A stretch of 64,000 nucleotides of DNA from JBKEAJ01 sp047972135. Lineage in GTDB: Bacteria > Bacteroidota > Bacteroidia > Bacteroidales > Prolixibacteraceae. Position 1 is the stretch's first letter. The number at the start of each line of letters is the position of its first letter. This document shows, piece after piece, positions 1-8,995 of this stretch. The stretch spans positions 11,974 through 75,973 of the forward strand of contig JBKEAJ010000130.1 in assembly GCA_047972135.1 (NCBI GenBank). Reading direction: 5' to 3'. A model generated the notes under the pieces. The model had not been told where the DNA came from, ran no database searches, and saw nothing but the letters and a program-made list of their open reading frames with translations. Made by a program: the position numbers and the translations under genes.

Positions 1-2
1 CC

Positions 3-2459
3 ATACTCGAAAAAGAAGGCTACGAAGCAGACGACATTGTGGGCACTATCGCAAAACATCCAGGCTGTGCAGACCTCAAAACATACATGATGACCCCAGA
101 CAAAGACTACGCACAACTAGTGGACGAAAGTACATTTATGTTTAAACCCAAACGCTTCGGAAACGGAACCGAAACATGGGGAATCAAAGAAGTGCTTAAT
201 AGATTTGATATCGAGAAACCAGAGCAAGTAATTGATATACTCGGACTTATGGGCGATGCCTCCGACAATATCCCCGGCTGCCCTGGTGTGGGAGAGAAAA
301 CAGCCATGAAACTTATCAAAGAGTTCGGCTCTATTGAGAATATATACGAAAATATCGACCAACTAAAAGGCAAACAAAAGGAGAATCTCGAAAACAATAA
401 AGAGCTGGTACTGCTATCAAAAGAACTAGTGAAAATTATTACAGATGTACCCATAGACGTGAAAATCGAAGACCTGACACTAAAAGACAAAGACCTACAC
501 AAGATAACAGAAGTGTATGAGGAACTGGAGTTTAAAAGCATGCTGAGCAAACTCGGAGCAAAGAAAAGCACGCCAGCAAAAGGAGCAGTAATACAAACAT
601 CCCTCTTTGACGACTTTAGTGATGAACCCAATATCACAGACACCCCCGATGACTTTGCCAATATCGACAACACCAAACATAAATACACTAGCATCGAAAC
701 GGAAGTGCAACGCAAAAAACTAATTGCTGAATTGTCAGCACAAAAAGCATTCTGTATCGACACCGAAACCACCTCCCTAGACACTATGAATGCCGAAATT
801 GTATGCCTATCATTCAGCTTTAAAGCCCATGAGGCTTTTATGGTTCCAATTCCTAAGGATTGCGATAAGGCACAGGAGATTCTCAGTGAGTTCAGCCATG
901 TACTGCAAGACGAGAAAATTGAAAAAGTCGGGCAGAATATAAAATATGATATTAATGTGCTAAAAAACCACAACATAGAAATCAAAGGGAAGATTTTTGA
1001 CACTATGATAGCACACTACCTCATAGAACCAGAAATGAGACATAATCTCGATGCCCTGAGCGAAAGCTACCTGAACTACAAAAAAATACCAACATCAAAT
1101 TTGCTCAGCGACAAACATAAAACTATGCGTAATGTAGCCAAAGAACTCTTGCTAAACTACGCTTGCGAGGATGCAGACATCACCATGCAACTGAAATCAG
1201 TACTCGAAAAGGAACTGAAAGAAAGAGAGCTTATGGAGCTGTTCAGAAATATCGAAATGCCTCTGGTAGACGTGCTGTCTACAATGGAGATAAACGGCGT
1301 ACACCTCGACAAAAACGAACTGGCAGACTTCTCAAAAGACCTGCAGCAAGAACTGATAACACTCGACACCGAAATCAAGGAACTTGCCGGTGAGGATTTT
1401 AATATATCATCACCAAAACAACTTGGAATAATACTATTCGAAAAACTGAAAATTACAAGCAAGGCAAAGAAAACAAAAACAAAACAGTACTCAACAAGCG
1501 AAGAAACACTTAGCGCACTGAAAGATAAACATCCCATAGTGGAAAAAATATTAGATTTCAGAGGCAAGAAAAAACTGCTAAGTACCTACGTAGATGCACT
1601 GCCACTATTGATAAATAAGAAAAGCCACCGACTACACACTTCTTTTAATCAGGCTGTTACAGCAACAGGTCGACTCAGCTCCACAAACCCAAACCTTCAA
1701 AATATACCCATCAGAGACGATGAAGGAAAGAGAATAAGAAAGGCTTTCTCAGTAGAAAACAATAATAATGTTTTCCTATCAGCAGACTATTCGCAAATAG
1801 AACTGCGCATACTTGCACATATGTGTCAAGACCAAAATATGATCGAGGCTTTTAACAACAATGCCGACATACACTCAATGACAGCATCAAAAATATTTAA
1901 CACCCCCCTTGATAAGCTATCAAGAGAACAACGCAGTAAAGCAAAAATGGTGAACTTCGGAATAGTGTACGGAATATCAGCATTCGGACTGGCACAACGA
2001 TTAAACATCTCGCGCACAGAAGCAAAAAACATAATCGACGACTATTTTGCAAATTTCCCCAGTATTCAGAAATTTATTGATAATCAGATTAATACTGCAA
2101 GAGAGAAAGGATTTGCAACTACCCTGATGGGTCGCCGCCGATACCTGAGAGACATCAGCTCAGCCAACTCCGTAGTGCGCAGCGTTGCCGAACGAAATGC
2201 CATAAACGCTCCAATACAAGGCGCCGCCTCAGACATCATCAAACTTGCAATGGTGAATATTCACAAGCAAATGCAGAAACAAAAGCTCAAAAGCATGATG
2301 GTGCTGCAAGTACACGACGAACTGAACTTTGAAGTGCCTAAAGACGAACTCGACACAATGCAGAAAATCGTAAAAACAGAAATGGAGAACGTTATCAAAT
2401 TAGAGATACCACTAACAATAGACATGAAAAGCGGTAAAGATTGGCTGGAAGCACACTAG
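3..2459 (+). CDS. polA: DNA polymerase I, 5' end outside window
   Basis: Replicative repair polymerase that fills gaps and removes RNA primers. The reading frame is already open at base 3 (ILEKEGYEADDIVGTIA, the metal-binding region of the 5'-3' exonuclease), so the gene begins upstream of the window. The helix-hairpin-helix of the 5' nuclease (GDASDNIPGCPGVGEKTA) follows. The proofreading domain looks active: Exo I DTETTSLD, Exo II GQNIKYDINVL and Exo III YACEDAD are all present, unlike many bacterial Pol I proteins that have lost them. The polymerase domain carries motif A (DYSQIELRILAHM), the O helix (RSKAKMVNFGIVYGISAFGL) and motif C (QVHDELNFEV). The stop is at 2457-2459. A heptamer repeat array begins 18 bases later and no terminator hairpin is evident. 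Confidence 0.97.
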   Translation: MLEKEGYEADDIVGTIAKHPGCADLKTYMMTPDKDYAQLVDESTFMFKPKRFGNGTETWGIKEVLNRFDIEKPEQVIDILGLMGDASDNIPGCPGVGEKTAMKLIKEFGSIENIYENIDQLKGKQKENLENNKELVLLSKELVKIITDVPIDVKIEDLTLKDKDLHKITEVYEELEFKSMLSKLGAKKSTPAKGAVIQTSLFDDFSDEPNITDTPDDFANIDNTKHKYTSIETEVQRKKLIAELSAQKAFCIDTETTSLDTMNAEIVCLSFSFKAHEAFMVPIPKDCDKAQEILSEFSHVLQDEKIEKVGQNIKYDINVLKNHNIEIKGKIFDTMIAHYLIEPEMRHNLDALSESYLNYKKIPTSNLLSDKHKTMRNVAKELLLNYACEDADITMQLKSVLEKELKERELMELFRNIEMPLVDVLSTMEINGVHLDKNELADFSKDLQQELITLDTEIKELAGEDFNISSPKQLGIILFEKLKITSKAKKTKTKQYSTSEETLSALKDKHPIVEKILDFRGKKKLLSTYVDALPLLINKKSHRLHTSFNQAVTATGRLSSTNPNLQNIPIRDDEGKRIRKAFSVENNNNVFLSADYSQIELRILAHMCQDQNMIEAFNNNADIHSMTASKIFNTPLDKLSREQRSKAKMVNFGIVYGISAFGLAQRLNISRTEAKNIIDDYFANFPSIQKFIDNQINTAREKGFATTLMGRRRYLRDISSANSVVRSVAERNAINAPIQGAASDIIKLAMVNIHKQMQKQKLKSMMVLQVHDELNFEVPKDELDTMQKIVKTEMENVIKLEIPLTIDMKSGKDWLEAH

Positions 2460-2747
2460 TTGATGATAAATGCAAGGTTTAGGGTTTAGAGTTTAGAGTT
2501 TAGAGTTTAGGGTTTAGGGTTTAGGGTTTAGGGTTTAGGGTTTAGGGTTTAGGGTTTAGGGTTTAGGGTTTAGGGGTTAAAAAACGTATAGTTAATCTCA
2601 AATTAACGCAAGGTTAAATAATTGCAAGCTCCGTGCCTAAATACCTAGTAAACACATAGATAATTTCTATTATTTTCATTTTACCTTAAAGATTAATTTT
2701 CATACATTGCGCACGAAACCGATTATTATAACTTAAATTCTTACGCA
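2460..2747. repeat. Intergenic region with telomere-like GTTTAGG array
   Basis: Bases 2477-2574 hold 14 perfectly phased heptamers: mostly GTTTAGG, with three GTTTAGA variants at units 2-4. This is the same sequence class as plant-type telomere repeats (TTTAGGG), but here it lies inside a bacterial chromosome between polA and susC. Shorter versions occur at 7814-7830, 26922-27005, 46500-46520 and 56722-56763, so it is a genome habit and not a single accident. Bases 2580-2747 are AT-rich and form the leader of the SusC gene. Polymerase slippage is a sufficient explanation for the array length. Confidence 0.9.
2680..2710 (+). promoter_or_regulatory. Possible weak Bacteroidota-type promoter for susC/susD
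   Basis: TTTA at 2680-2683 and TACATTGC at 2703-2710 are separated by 19 bases, as in the TTTG-N19-TAnnTTTG consensus. Both boxes are imperfect. It is placed 37 bases before the SusC start codon. No better candidate was seen in this gap. Confidence 0.3.
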
Positions 2748-5700
2748 ATGAAACAATTCTACAGAGAAAAAGTGAAATTCTCAAGAAGAGTATTTTACCT
2801 CGCGTGCACAGCATTACTTATTTGTGCGTTTTCGGAAGCAGATGCACAAAGCAAAATCGAAGCTTCAGGTATCGTAATTGAGCAAGGTGGAACTCCAATG
2901 CCCGGAGTATACATTGTTGAAAAGGGCACTAACAACGGTGCTATTACAGACAGAGAGGGAAAGTTTAATTTTAAAGTGGCAGAAGGAGCAACTATCAAAG
3001 TATCCTTTATCGGCTTTAAAAACATAGAACTTCCCGCATCTAAGGACATGACAGTGACCATAAAGGAAGAGGTGGAAGGTCTTGACGAAGTGGTAGTTAC
3101 AGGCTATTCCTCTCAACAGAAAAAGGACATCACAGGTTCTGTCGCTGTTGTAAATACTGAGGAACTTCTGCAATCTTCGGGGTCGTCGTCAATGCAGCAA
3201 CTACAAGGGCGTGCATCCGGAGTGGTAATAGGCAGCTCAGGAACACCCGGCTCGTCGACATCAGTACGAATCAGAGGTGTAGGAACTATCAACAACAACG
3301 GACCTCTATTTGTAATCGACGGAGTATCGACAACAAACCAAGACATGAACTCCATAAACCCAAACGACATCGAGAGTATGCAAATACTGAAAGATGCATC
3401 AGCAGCATCAATCTATGGGGCAGAGGCATCAAACGGAGTAATAATAATTACAACGAAAAAAGGCACTAAGGACGGCTCTCCGACTTTCGAGTACAACGGA
3501 TACTTCGGATTTCAAAAATCTCCTAAGAGCTTCGACCTACTGGAATCGCAAGACAGACTAGACTTGGAATGGACAGCAAAAACAAATGCCTACTCCATAA
3601 GAGGAGTTGACAAATACCCCTCCCATCAACAGTTTGGGACAGGCGCAAGTCCATCTATTCCAAACTATCTGACATCATCAGGGGCAAACGGCTTAGATTC
3701 AAATCCCGATGATTACAGCTACCCCGACAACCTGATGGTGCCCTTTTCAAACACAAACTGGTGGGATGAAGTTACTCAAACTGCACCAATAACAAATCAT
3801 CAGTTTACAGCTAGAGGCGGCACAGAAAAAGGAAACTACTCTTTTGGGCTGAACTATTTTGACCAAAAAGGAACTGTCATTGAATCATACTATAAGAGAT
3901 ATTCTGCCAGGATTAACACATCTTTTAAAATAAGAAACTGGTTCAGAATTGGCGAGAACCTGACATACTCCTACTCAAAAGACTACGGACTAAACTCTGC
4001 ATCGGAAGAAGCAGGTCCTCACAGCTGGATATATCGCTCTTCTCCATGGGTTCCAGTCAGGGATATAAAAGGAAACTATGCAGGGTCGAAAATTGCAGGT
4101 ACAGGAAATTTTGAAAATGTTGTCGCAAACTACGAAAGAGACAAGGACAATTACTATACAGATCAAAGAGTATTTGGCAACGCTTGGATTGAACTGGAGC
4201 CAATCAAAAACTTAGTACTGAAATCCAGCTTTGGCATAGACTACAACTCAAGCTACTATTATAGAATGACAAAAAGAAATCCTGAATTTTCTGAAACTAC
4301 AGGAAGAAACAGCCTAGAAGAAAGATCGCAGTTTACGCTGAGATGGGTGTGGACAAATACAGCAACCTACACCAGAATCTTCAACGAAAAACACAAACTG
4401 TCAGCACTACTCGGCAGTGAAGCCATAACCGACGATATTGGCAGAGCCATACAAGGCAATGCGATAAACTTTCGCTTCGAAGACAACACTGACACATGGG
4501 TAATTAGTCAGGGAGATTTTGATGACATCCCCGCACTGTCAGAATATATGCAGCAATATTCAATATATGGTTTATTTGGAAGAGTTGACTATGCTTTCAA
4601 AGATAAATATCTGCTCACGGCAGTGCTGCGGCGAGATGGCATTTCAAAATTCTCGAAGGAGAATAGAATAGGCTACTTCCCGTCTTTCTCAATGGGCTGG
4701 AGAATTACAGAGGAGAAGTTTATGAAAAATACAAGAAACTGGCTCAGCGACCTAAAACTCAGGATGGGATACGGACAAACAGGAAATGCTAATATGGACA
4801 GGAAATACAACTACACTACCCTATACAGCATTGACCCCGACAGATCAAACTACGACCTATCGGGAGTTAACACCGCTGCCGAAACAGGATTTATAAGGAA
4901 ATCTATGGCAAACGCAGACACAAAATGGGAAACTACGGAAATGACAAATATCGGACTAGACGCAATATTCTTCGACGGAAAACTTGCGACAAACTTTGAA
5001 TGGTACTATCGCAGAACATCAGATATGCTTGTCGAAGCCGAATACAGCGACCTTGCAGGAGACGGCGACCCTCCTTATGAAAACATTGGCGATATGGAAA
5101 ACAAAGGTATTGACTTTGCTATTACATATCGAGACCAAAAAGGAAACTGGAGTTGGGAGGCATCGCTAAACTTAAGCCATTATAAAAACGAAGTGCTTAA
5201 ATTATACGACTCCGAAGACGCTTTTAAAGGCGGCGATGGCGTAAGATTTGAAGGCACTCCAGTGGCAAGAACCATGAAAGGGCAAGCCATCGGCTCATTT
5301 TTTGGATATAATATCGTGGGATTCTATGAAAACGACAATGACGTTTTGGACGCAATCCCTCTCGGGGCGGACAAAGCAACTATAAAAACATCCCAGTATA
5401 TAGGTAAATATCGTTTTGAGGATGTCAATGGTGACGGCAGAATTACTCCCGACGACAGAAAATTTATAGGCTCGCCTCATCCCGACCTTACCGCAGGTCT
5501 CAATCTGTCTGCAAGCTATAAAAACTTCGACGCTTCGCTGTTTCTATTCACTAGCATAGGAAATGATATATTCAACAATACGAAATATTTTACAGACTTC
5601 TGGCTCTTTGAAGGTAACCGCTCGTCCACAATGAGAGATAAGTCATGGGAACCCGGAAAAACCGATGCAACGCTTCCTATACTTGACTATCAGGACAGCT

Positions 5701-5993
5701 ATTCGGGTACTAACCCAAACAGCTATTATGTAGAAAACGGCTCATACCTCAGATTTAAAAACTTTGTGCTGGGCTACACCATCCCAAAGCGTATCACTCA
5801 GAAAGCAACTATATCAAACTTTAGAATATATTTACAAGTGGAGAACTTCTGGACTATCACTAACTATTCAGGGATAGAGCCTGATTTAGCAAATCCGGAT
5901 GCAGACAACGCCGACGACCTCAGAAAAGGAATAGACATGGGCTCATGGCCTCAGCCGACAAGTTTTATTGTGGGATTTGGATTTAAATTTTAA
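2748..5993 (+). CDS. SusC/RagA-type TonB-dependent outer membrane transporter
   Basis: A 1081-residue outer membrane barrel that imports glycans or peptides using TonB energy. The N-terminus has a signal peptide (to about residue 34, ending ADAQS), then a carboxypeptidase-regulatory-like beta-sandwich (about 38-105), a TonB-box-like DEVVVTGY, the plug domain with the family signatures RIRGVGTINNNGPLFVIDG and DASAASIYGAEASNGVIIITTKKG (in part), and a long beta-barrel ending GFGFKF with the terminal Phe needed for BAM recognition. It lies 11 bases upstream of its SusD partner. No sensor (anti-sigma factor, hybrid two-component system) or polysaccharide enzyme adjoins the pair, so the substrate is unknown. 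Confidence 0.95.
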   Translation: MKQFYREKVKFSRRVFYLACTALLICAFSEADAQSKIEASGIVIEQGGTPMPGVYIVEKGTNNGAITDREGKFNFKVAEGATIKVSFIGFKNIELPASKDMTVTIKEEVEGLDEVVVTGYSSQQKKDITGSVAVVNTEELLQSSGSSSMQQLQGRASGVVIGSSGTPGSSTSVRIRGVGTINNNGPLFVIDGVSTTNQDMNSINPNDIESMQILKDASAASIYGAEASNGVIIITTKKGTKDGSPTFEYNGYFGFQKSPKSFDLLESQDRLDLEWTAKTNAYSIRGVDKYPSHQQFGTGASPSIPNYLTSSGANGLDSNPDDYSYPDNLMVPFSNTNWWDEVTQTAPITNHQFTARGGTEKGNYSFGLNYFDQKGTVIESYYKRYSARINTSFKIRNWFRIGENLTYSYSKDYGLNSASEEAGPHSWIYRSSPWVPVRDIKGNYAGSKIAGTGNFENVVANYERDKDNYYTDQRVFGNAWIELEPIKNLVLKSSFGIDYNSSYYYRMTKRNPEFSETTGRNSLEERSQFTLRWVWTNTATYTRIFNEKHKLSALLGSEAITDDIGRAIQGNAINFRFEDNTDTWVISQGDFDDIPALSEYMQQYSIYGLFGRVDYAFKDKYLLTAVLRRDGISKFSKENRIGYFPSFSMGWRITEEKFMKNTRNWLSDLKLRMGYGQTGNANMDRKYNYTTLYSIDPDRSNYDLSGVNTAAETGFIRKSMANADTKWETTEMTNIGLDAIFFDGKLATNFEWYYRRTSDMLVEAEYSDLAGDGDPPYENIGDMENKGIDFAITYRDQKGNWSWEASLNLSHYKNEVLKLYDSEDAFKGGDGVRFEGTPVARTMKGQAIGSFFGYNIVGFYENDNDVLDAIPLGADKATIKTSQYIGKYRFEDVNGDGRITPDDRKFIGSPHPDLTAGLNLSASYKNFDASLFLFTSIGNDIFNNTKYFTDFWLFEGNRSSTMRDKSWEPGKTDATLPILDYQDSYSGTNPNSYYVENGSYLRFKNFVLGYTIPKRITQKATISNFRIYLQVENFWTITNYSGIEPDLANPDADNADDLRKGIDMGSWPQPTSFIVGFGFKF

Positions 5994-6004
5994 AAACAAG
6001 AATC

Positions 6005-7732
6005 ATGAAAAATTATAATGTAATACTTTTGATACTGGCAAGTGTGTTTATATGCAGCACTTGCTCCGACAGCTTTCTCGATAAAAGTACCGAAGGAAAT
6101 ATCGGGCAAGAAGCCCTTATAAGCGAAGAAGGCGTGACAATGCTCACAACGGCAGCTTATGCTAACATGACAGAAAACAACTGGGGAGCGTCAATAATGA
6201 ATTGGACTTTTGGAGGAATGTATGGCGGAGACGCAAACAAAGGCTCTGACCCCGGCGACCAGAATATCCTAAACGAAATGGAGTTGTATCAAACATCAAC
6301 TACAAACGGATATATCGCCGACAAATGGAACTGGGTATACGCAGGAGTAGGACGATGTAATGAAGTACTCAAAATAATACCTCAGGTTGATGGACTTAAT
6401 GAGAGCGTTGGCAACACACGTGCAGCAGAAGTTCGTTTCTTGAGAGCTTTGCACTACTACGAGGGAATAAAGGTTTTTGGCGTATTTATCCCTTGGATAG
6501 ATGAAACTATCACAGAACCAAACCCTAAAGTGCATAACAATATTGATATTACAGAAAAAGTCATTGCCGACTTGGACTTTGCAGCAACAAACCTTCCTGC
6601 AATACCAGACCTACCCGGACGTGCCAACTCTTGGGCTGCAAAAACTCTAAAAGCATACCTTTTGATGCAGGTGGGCAGAAACGGAGAGGCTCTTCCCATT
6701 CTGGAAGACGTAGTGAACAATGGTGTCAACAGCAAGGGCGATGCTTATGGGCTGATGGACAACATCAACGACAACTTCAGCGTCGCCACCGAGAATAACA
6801 AAGAAGCAGTGTTCTCAATACAATTCTCGGTAGACGCTCCCGACAACTCAAACTCAGGAATATCTCTCGCATATCCTCACAACAGCGGTCCCGGAGGATG
6901 CTGTGGATTTTATCAGCCCTCCTTCGAGCTTGCCAACAGTTTTCAAGTCGACGTGGACGGTTTGCCATATCTGGATGATGCATACCGAGACTTCAAATCA
7001 GTCACAGAATGGGGCGGTGATCTATCAATAAACAACTATGCCATTGCCGTAGATCCAAGACTGGATATAGCCATCGGTAGATATGACATTCCTTATAAAG
7101 ACTGGGGGCTGCCAAACAGCAACTGGGTGAGAAACCCCAGTAACGGGGGATGTTTCTTTCCGAAAAAACACGTATTCTCAAAAGCTGAGCAAGAAAACGG
7201 ATACAAAGGTCTGCCACTGGGTTGGTCGCCCGGCTCAGCTCTCAACTACGAGTATATGAGAGTAGCCGATGTCTATCTCAGATATGCCGAATGCCTTGCC
7301 GAGGCAGGGAAGCTGAGCAATGCCATGGAATACGTGAATAGGGTAAGAGCTAGGGCAGCAAACACCGTGAACTTTGTAACACGAGAGGACGGCTCTTATG
7401 CCGCAAATTATCAGATTGAAATATACCCCAATGGGCACGAAGCATTTTCCAATAAGGAAACATGTGTGAAAGCTATTCGTTTTGAAAGAAAACTAGAACT
7501 TGCCATGGAAGGACACCGATGGTTTGATCTAGCCAGATGGGGAGGCGATTATATGTCGCAAGAGTTGTCAGAATATGTAAAATACGAAAGCGATTTTATT
7601 GCTAAATTTTCTACTGCCCAGACTCTAAGTCCGAACAGAACCAACTTCCCCCTACCTCAGGCTCAAATAGATATACTCGGGAAAGACGAGAACGGCGAAG
7701 CATACCTGAAACAGAATGAGGCATGGAATTAA
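6005..7732 (+). CDS. SusD/RagB-family surface lipoprotein
   Basis: A 575-residue substrate-capturing lid for the SusC barrel encoded immediately upstream. The N-terminus is a lipoprotein signal with acceptor cysteine in the stretch FICSTCSDSFLD, typical of the family. The SusD TPR region follows, with the signature ALHYYEGIKVFG, and the C-terminal RagB domain carries RYAECLAEAGKLSNAMEYVNRVRARA and RFERKLELAMEGHRWFDLARWG. Length is normal. The pair forms one transcription unit with 11 bases between genes. A stem-loop at 7773-7813 may end the transcript. Confidence 0.95.
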   Translation: MKNYNVILLILASVFICSTCSDSFLDKSTEGNIGQEALISEEGVTMLTTAAYANMTENNWGASIMNWTFGGMYGGDANKGSDPGDQNILNEMELYQTSTTNGYIADKWNWVYAGVGRCNEVLKIIPQVDGLNESVGNTRAAEVRFLRALHYYEGIKVFGVFIPWIDETITEPNPKVHNNIDITEKVIADLDFAATNLPAIPDLPGRANSWAAKTLKAYLLMQVGRNGEALPILEDVVNNGVNSKGDAYGLMDNINDNFSVATENNKEAVFSIQFSVDAPDNSNSGISLAYPHNSGPGGCCGFYQPSFELANSFQVDVDGLPYLDDAYRDFKSVTEWGGDLSINNYAIAVDPRLDIAIGRYDIPYKDWGLPNSNWVRNPSNGGCFFPKKHVFSKAEQENGYKGLPLGWSPGSALNYEYMRVADVYLRYAECLAEAGKLSNAMEYVNRVRARAANTVNFVTREDGSYAANYQIEIYPNGHEAFSNKETCVKAIRFERKLELAMEGHRWFDLARWGGDYMSQELSEYVKYESDFIAKFSTAQTLSPNRTNFPLPQAQIDILGKDENGEAYLKQNEAWN

Positions 7733-7772
7733 AAACACATGTCAGCCACAACTAGTCAATTGATATAAATAC

Positions 7773-7813
7773 AGGCTGTTAACTGATGACTTTTAGCTAT
7801 TAGATAACAGCCT
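7773..7813 (+). terminator. Stem-loop after SusD, possible terminator
   Basis: AGGCTGTTA (7773-7781) pairs perfectly with TAACAGCCT (7805-7813) across a 23-base loop. The following tract is only TGTTTAGG, so intrinsic termination would be weak. The hairpin also lies at the edge of the repeat mosaic that fills 7814-7946. Confidence 0.45.
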
Positions 7814-7930
7814 TGTTTAGGGTTTAGGGTTTAAAAAATGCTGTAGGCAGTAGGCTATAAGCGAACAGCCGATAAACGTTCGTCATTGCTTCGTCGCCGA
7901 CTCCTCGCAATGACACTCTTTGACAGATTA
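7814..7930. repeat. Repeat mosaic between convergent genes
   Basis: In order this gap carries two GTTTAGG heptamers, the module GTTTAAAAAATGCTGTAGGC, the module CTATAAGCGAACAGCCGATAAACG, and an internally deleted copy of the 75-bp palindromic element at 7882-7914 (GTCATTGCTTCGTCGCC...CTCGCAATGAC). The same order of modules recurs at 46505-46641, 47740-47925 and 56722-56937. Confidence 0.85.
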
Positions 7931-7946
7931 TTTCTCCATCTGTTTC

Positions 7947-8918
7947 TCACTTCTGTCCTAAGAATTTTATGTAAATGGGTAAATGGTCGGAATAGCCGCC
8001 GTAGTAATGGTCGCCACCATAGGTGCGGTCGGGGAAACGCTTGTGCGTCTTGCGGTCTTTGACCATCATCCATCGGTGTTTCAATATCTGCAAGCCCTGT
8101 GAAGATAAACGAACATTCCTGTTGTGGTTCAATAAAGACTGACTGACAATCATCTGGTCAAACATGTAGTAGCGTCTCTGATACTCTACAGTCCCGTTGC
8201 TCCTTACGTATAGCGGATAGGCAAGATTTATCAAGTCCCACGAACTTGTACTTCTTCGATTCTTTACCCCCAACACCCGAGTGAGAGAAACATCAGCAGG
8301 AGTGTCGTTGAAATCGCCCATTATAATAATCTCGGCATCTGCATCCTGCCGATAAACTCCCTGCACAGCATTTTTCAATGTACGCGAAGCATCGAGCCTG
8401 TTGGCTTGACTCTGTTCTTTGCCCTCTCGCCGCGAAGGCCAATGATTGACAAAAATATGCAGCTTGTCGATACCCAGCATCTTCCCTTGCACATGTAGAA
8501 TGCCCCGTGTGTGCGTTGAATTAGTTTTATTGAGATATACCTTTATCTGCTCAAAGCTCAACATGTCAAAATACCGCTTGTCGTAAAGAAATGCTACGTC
8601 TATACCACGCCTGTCGTCAGAATTGACATGAGCAAAACCATAGGTATCGTGAAGATTAAAACGCTTCAATAAATCCTTTATAACTCCGTCATTTTCTACC
8701 TCTGCCAAGCCCACCAATATAGGCATCTGCCTATGTATAGACCTAATAACCCTAGCTATATGCCCCAACTTTACTTTGTACTTTTTGTATGTCCAATTCT
8801 TCGAGCCCTCGGGCGTGAAGTCATCATCATTGGTATTAGGATCAGACTTTGTGTCGTATAAGTTTTCTACATTGTAGAACATCATCGTTTGTCCGACAGA
8901 AGATAGCAATTCAGTCAT
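7947..8918 (-). CDS. Endonuclease/exonuclease/phosphatase-family hydrolase
   Basis: A 323-residue metal-dependent phosphodiesterase of the EEP fold (DNase I/exonuclease III superfamily). Visible motifs are MMFYNVENLYD (first Asn), GLAEVEN (metal-binding Glu), HIFVNHWPSR (catalytic His region), GDFNDTP (Asp/Asn pair) and the terminal SDHLPIYIKF (catalytic Asp-His). No signal peptide is obvious at the chosen start. It lies 77 bases downstream of the GH109-type gene on the same strand and may be cotranscribed with it. In Bacteroidota such proteins are often annotated only as EEP domain proteins and the substrate (nucleic acid, phospholipid or inositol phosphate) cannot be told. Confidence 0.9.
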   Translation of the reverse strand: MTELLSSVGQTMMFYNVENLYDTKSDPNTNDDDFTPEGSKNWTYKKYKVKLGHIARVIRSIHRQMPILVGLAEVENDGVIKDLLKRFNLHDTYGFAHVNSDDRRGIDVAFLYDKRYFDMLSFEQIKVYLNKTNSTHTRGILHVQGKMLGIDKLHIFVNHWPSRREGKEQSQANRLDASRTLKNAVQGVYRQDADAEIIIMGDFNDTPADVSLTRVLGVKNRRSTSSWDLINLAYPLYVRSNGTVEYQRRYYMFDQMIVSQSLLNHNRNVRLSSQGLQILKHRWMMVKDRKTHKRFPDRTYGGDHYYGGYSDHLPIYIKFLGQK

Positions 8919-8995
8919 TTGCTTTTAATAAAATGACCCAAACTGTTTCCTTTATTGGGCATAGCTTGGGTCAATATTTCAATTTAGTGTTGATA

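Noticed and set aside
107..1003. Long minus-strand frame opposite polA
   Set aside because: Ser/Leu/Phe-rich antisense reading of a well-supported gene. The same applies to the other long frames opposite groEL, mnmE and the SNF2 gene.
2477..2574. Eukaryotic contamination or a linear-chromosome telomere
   Set aside because: The array is internal, flanked by bacterial genes on both sides and repeated in shorter form in many other gaps of the same window.
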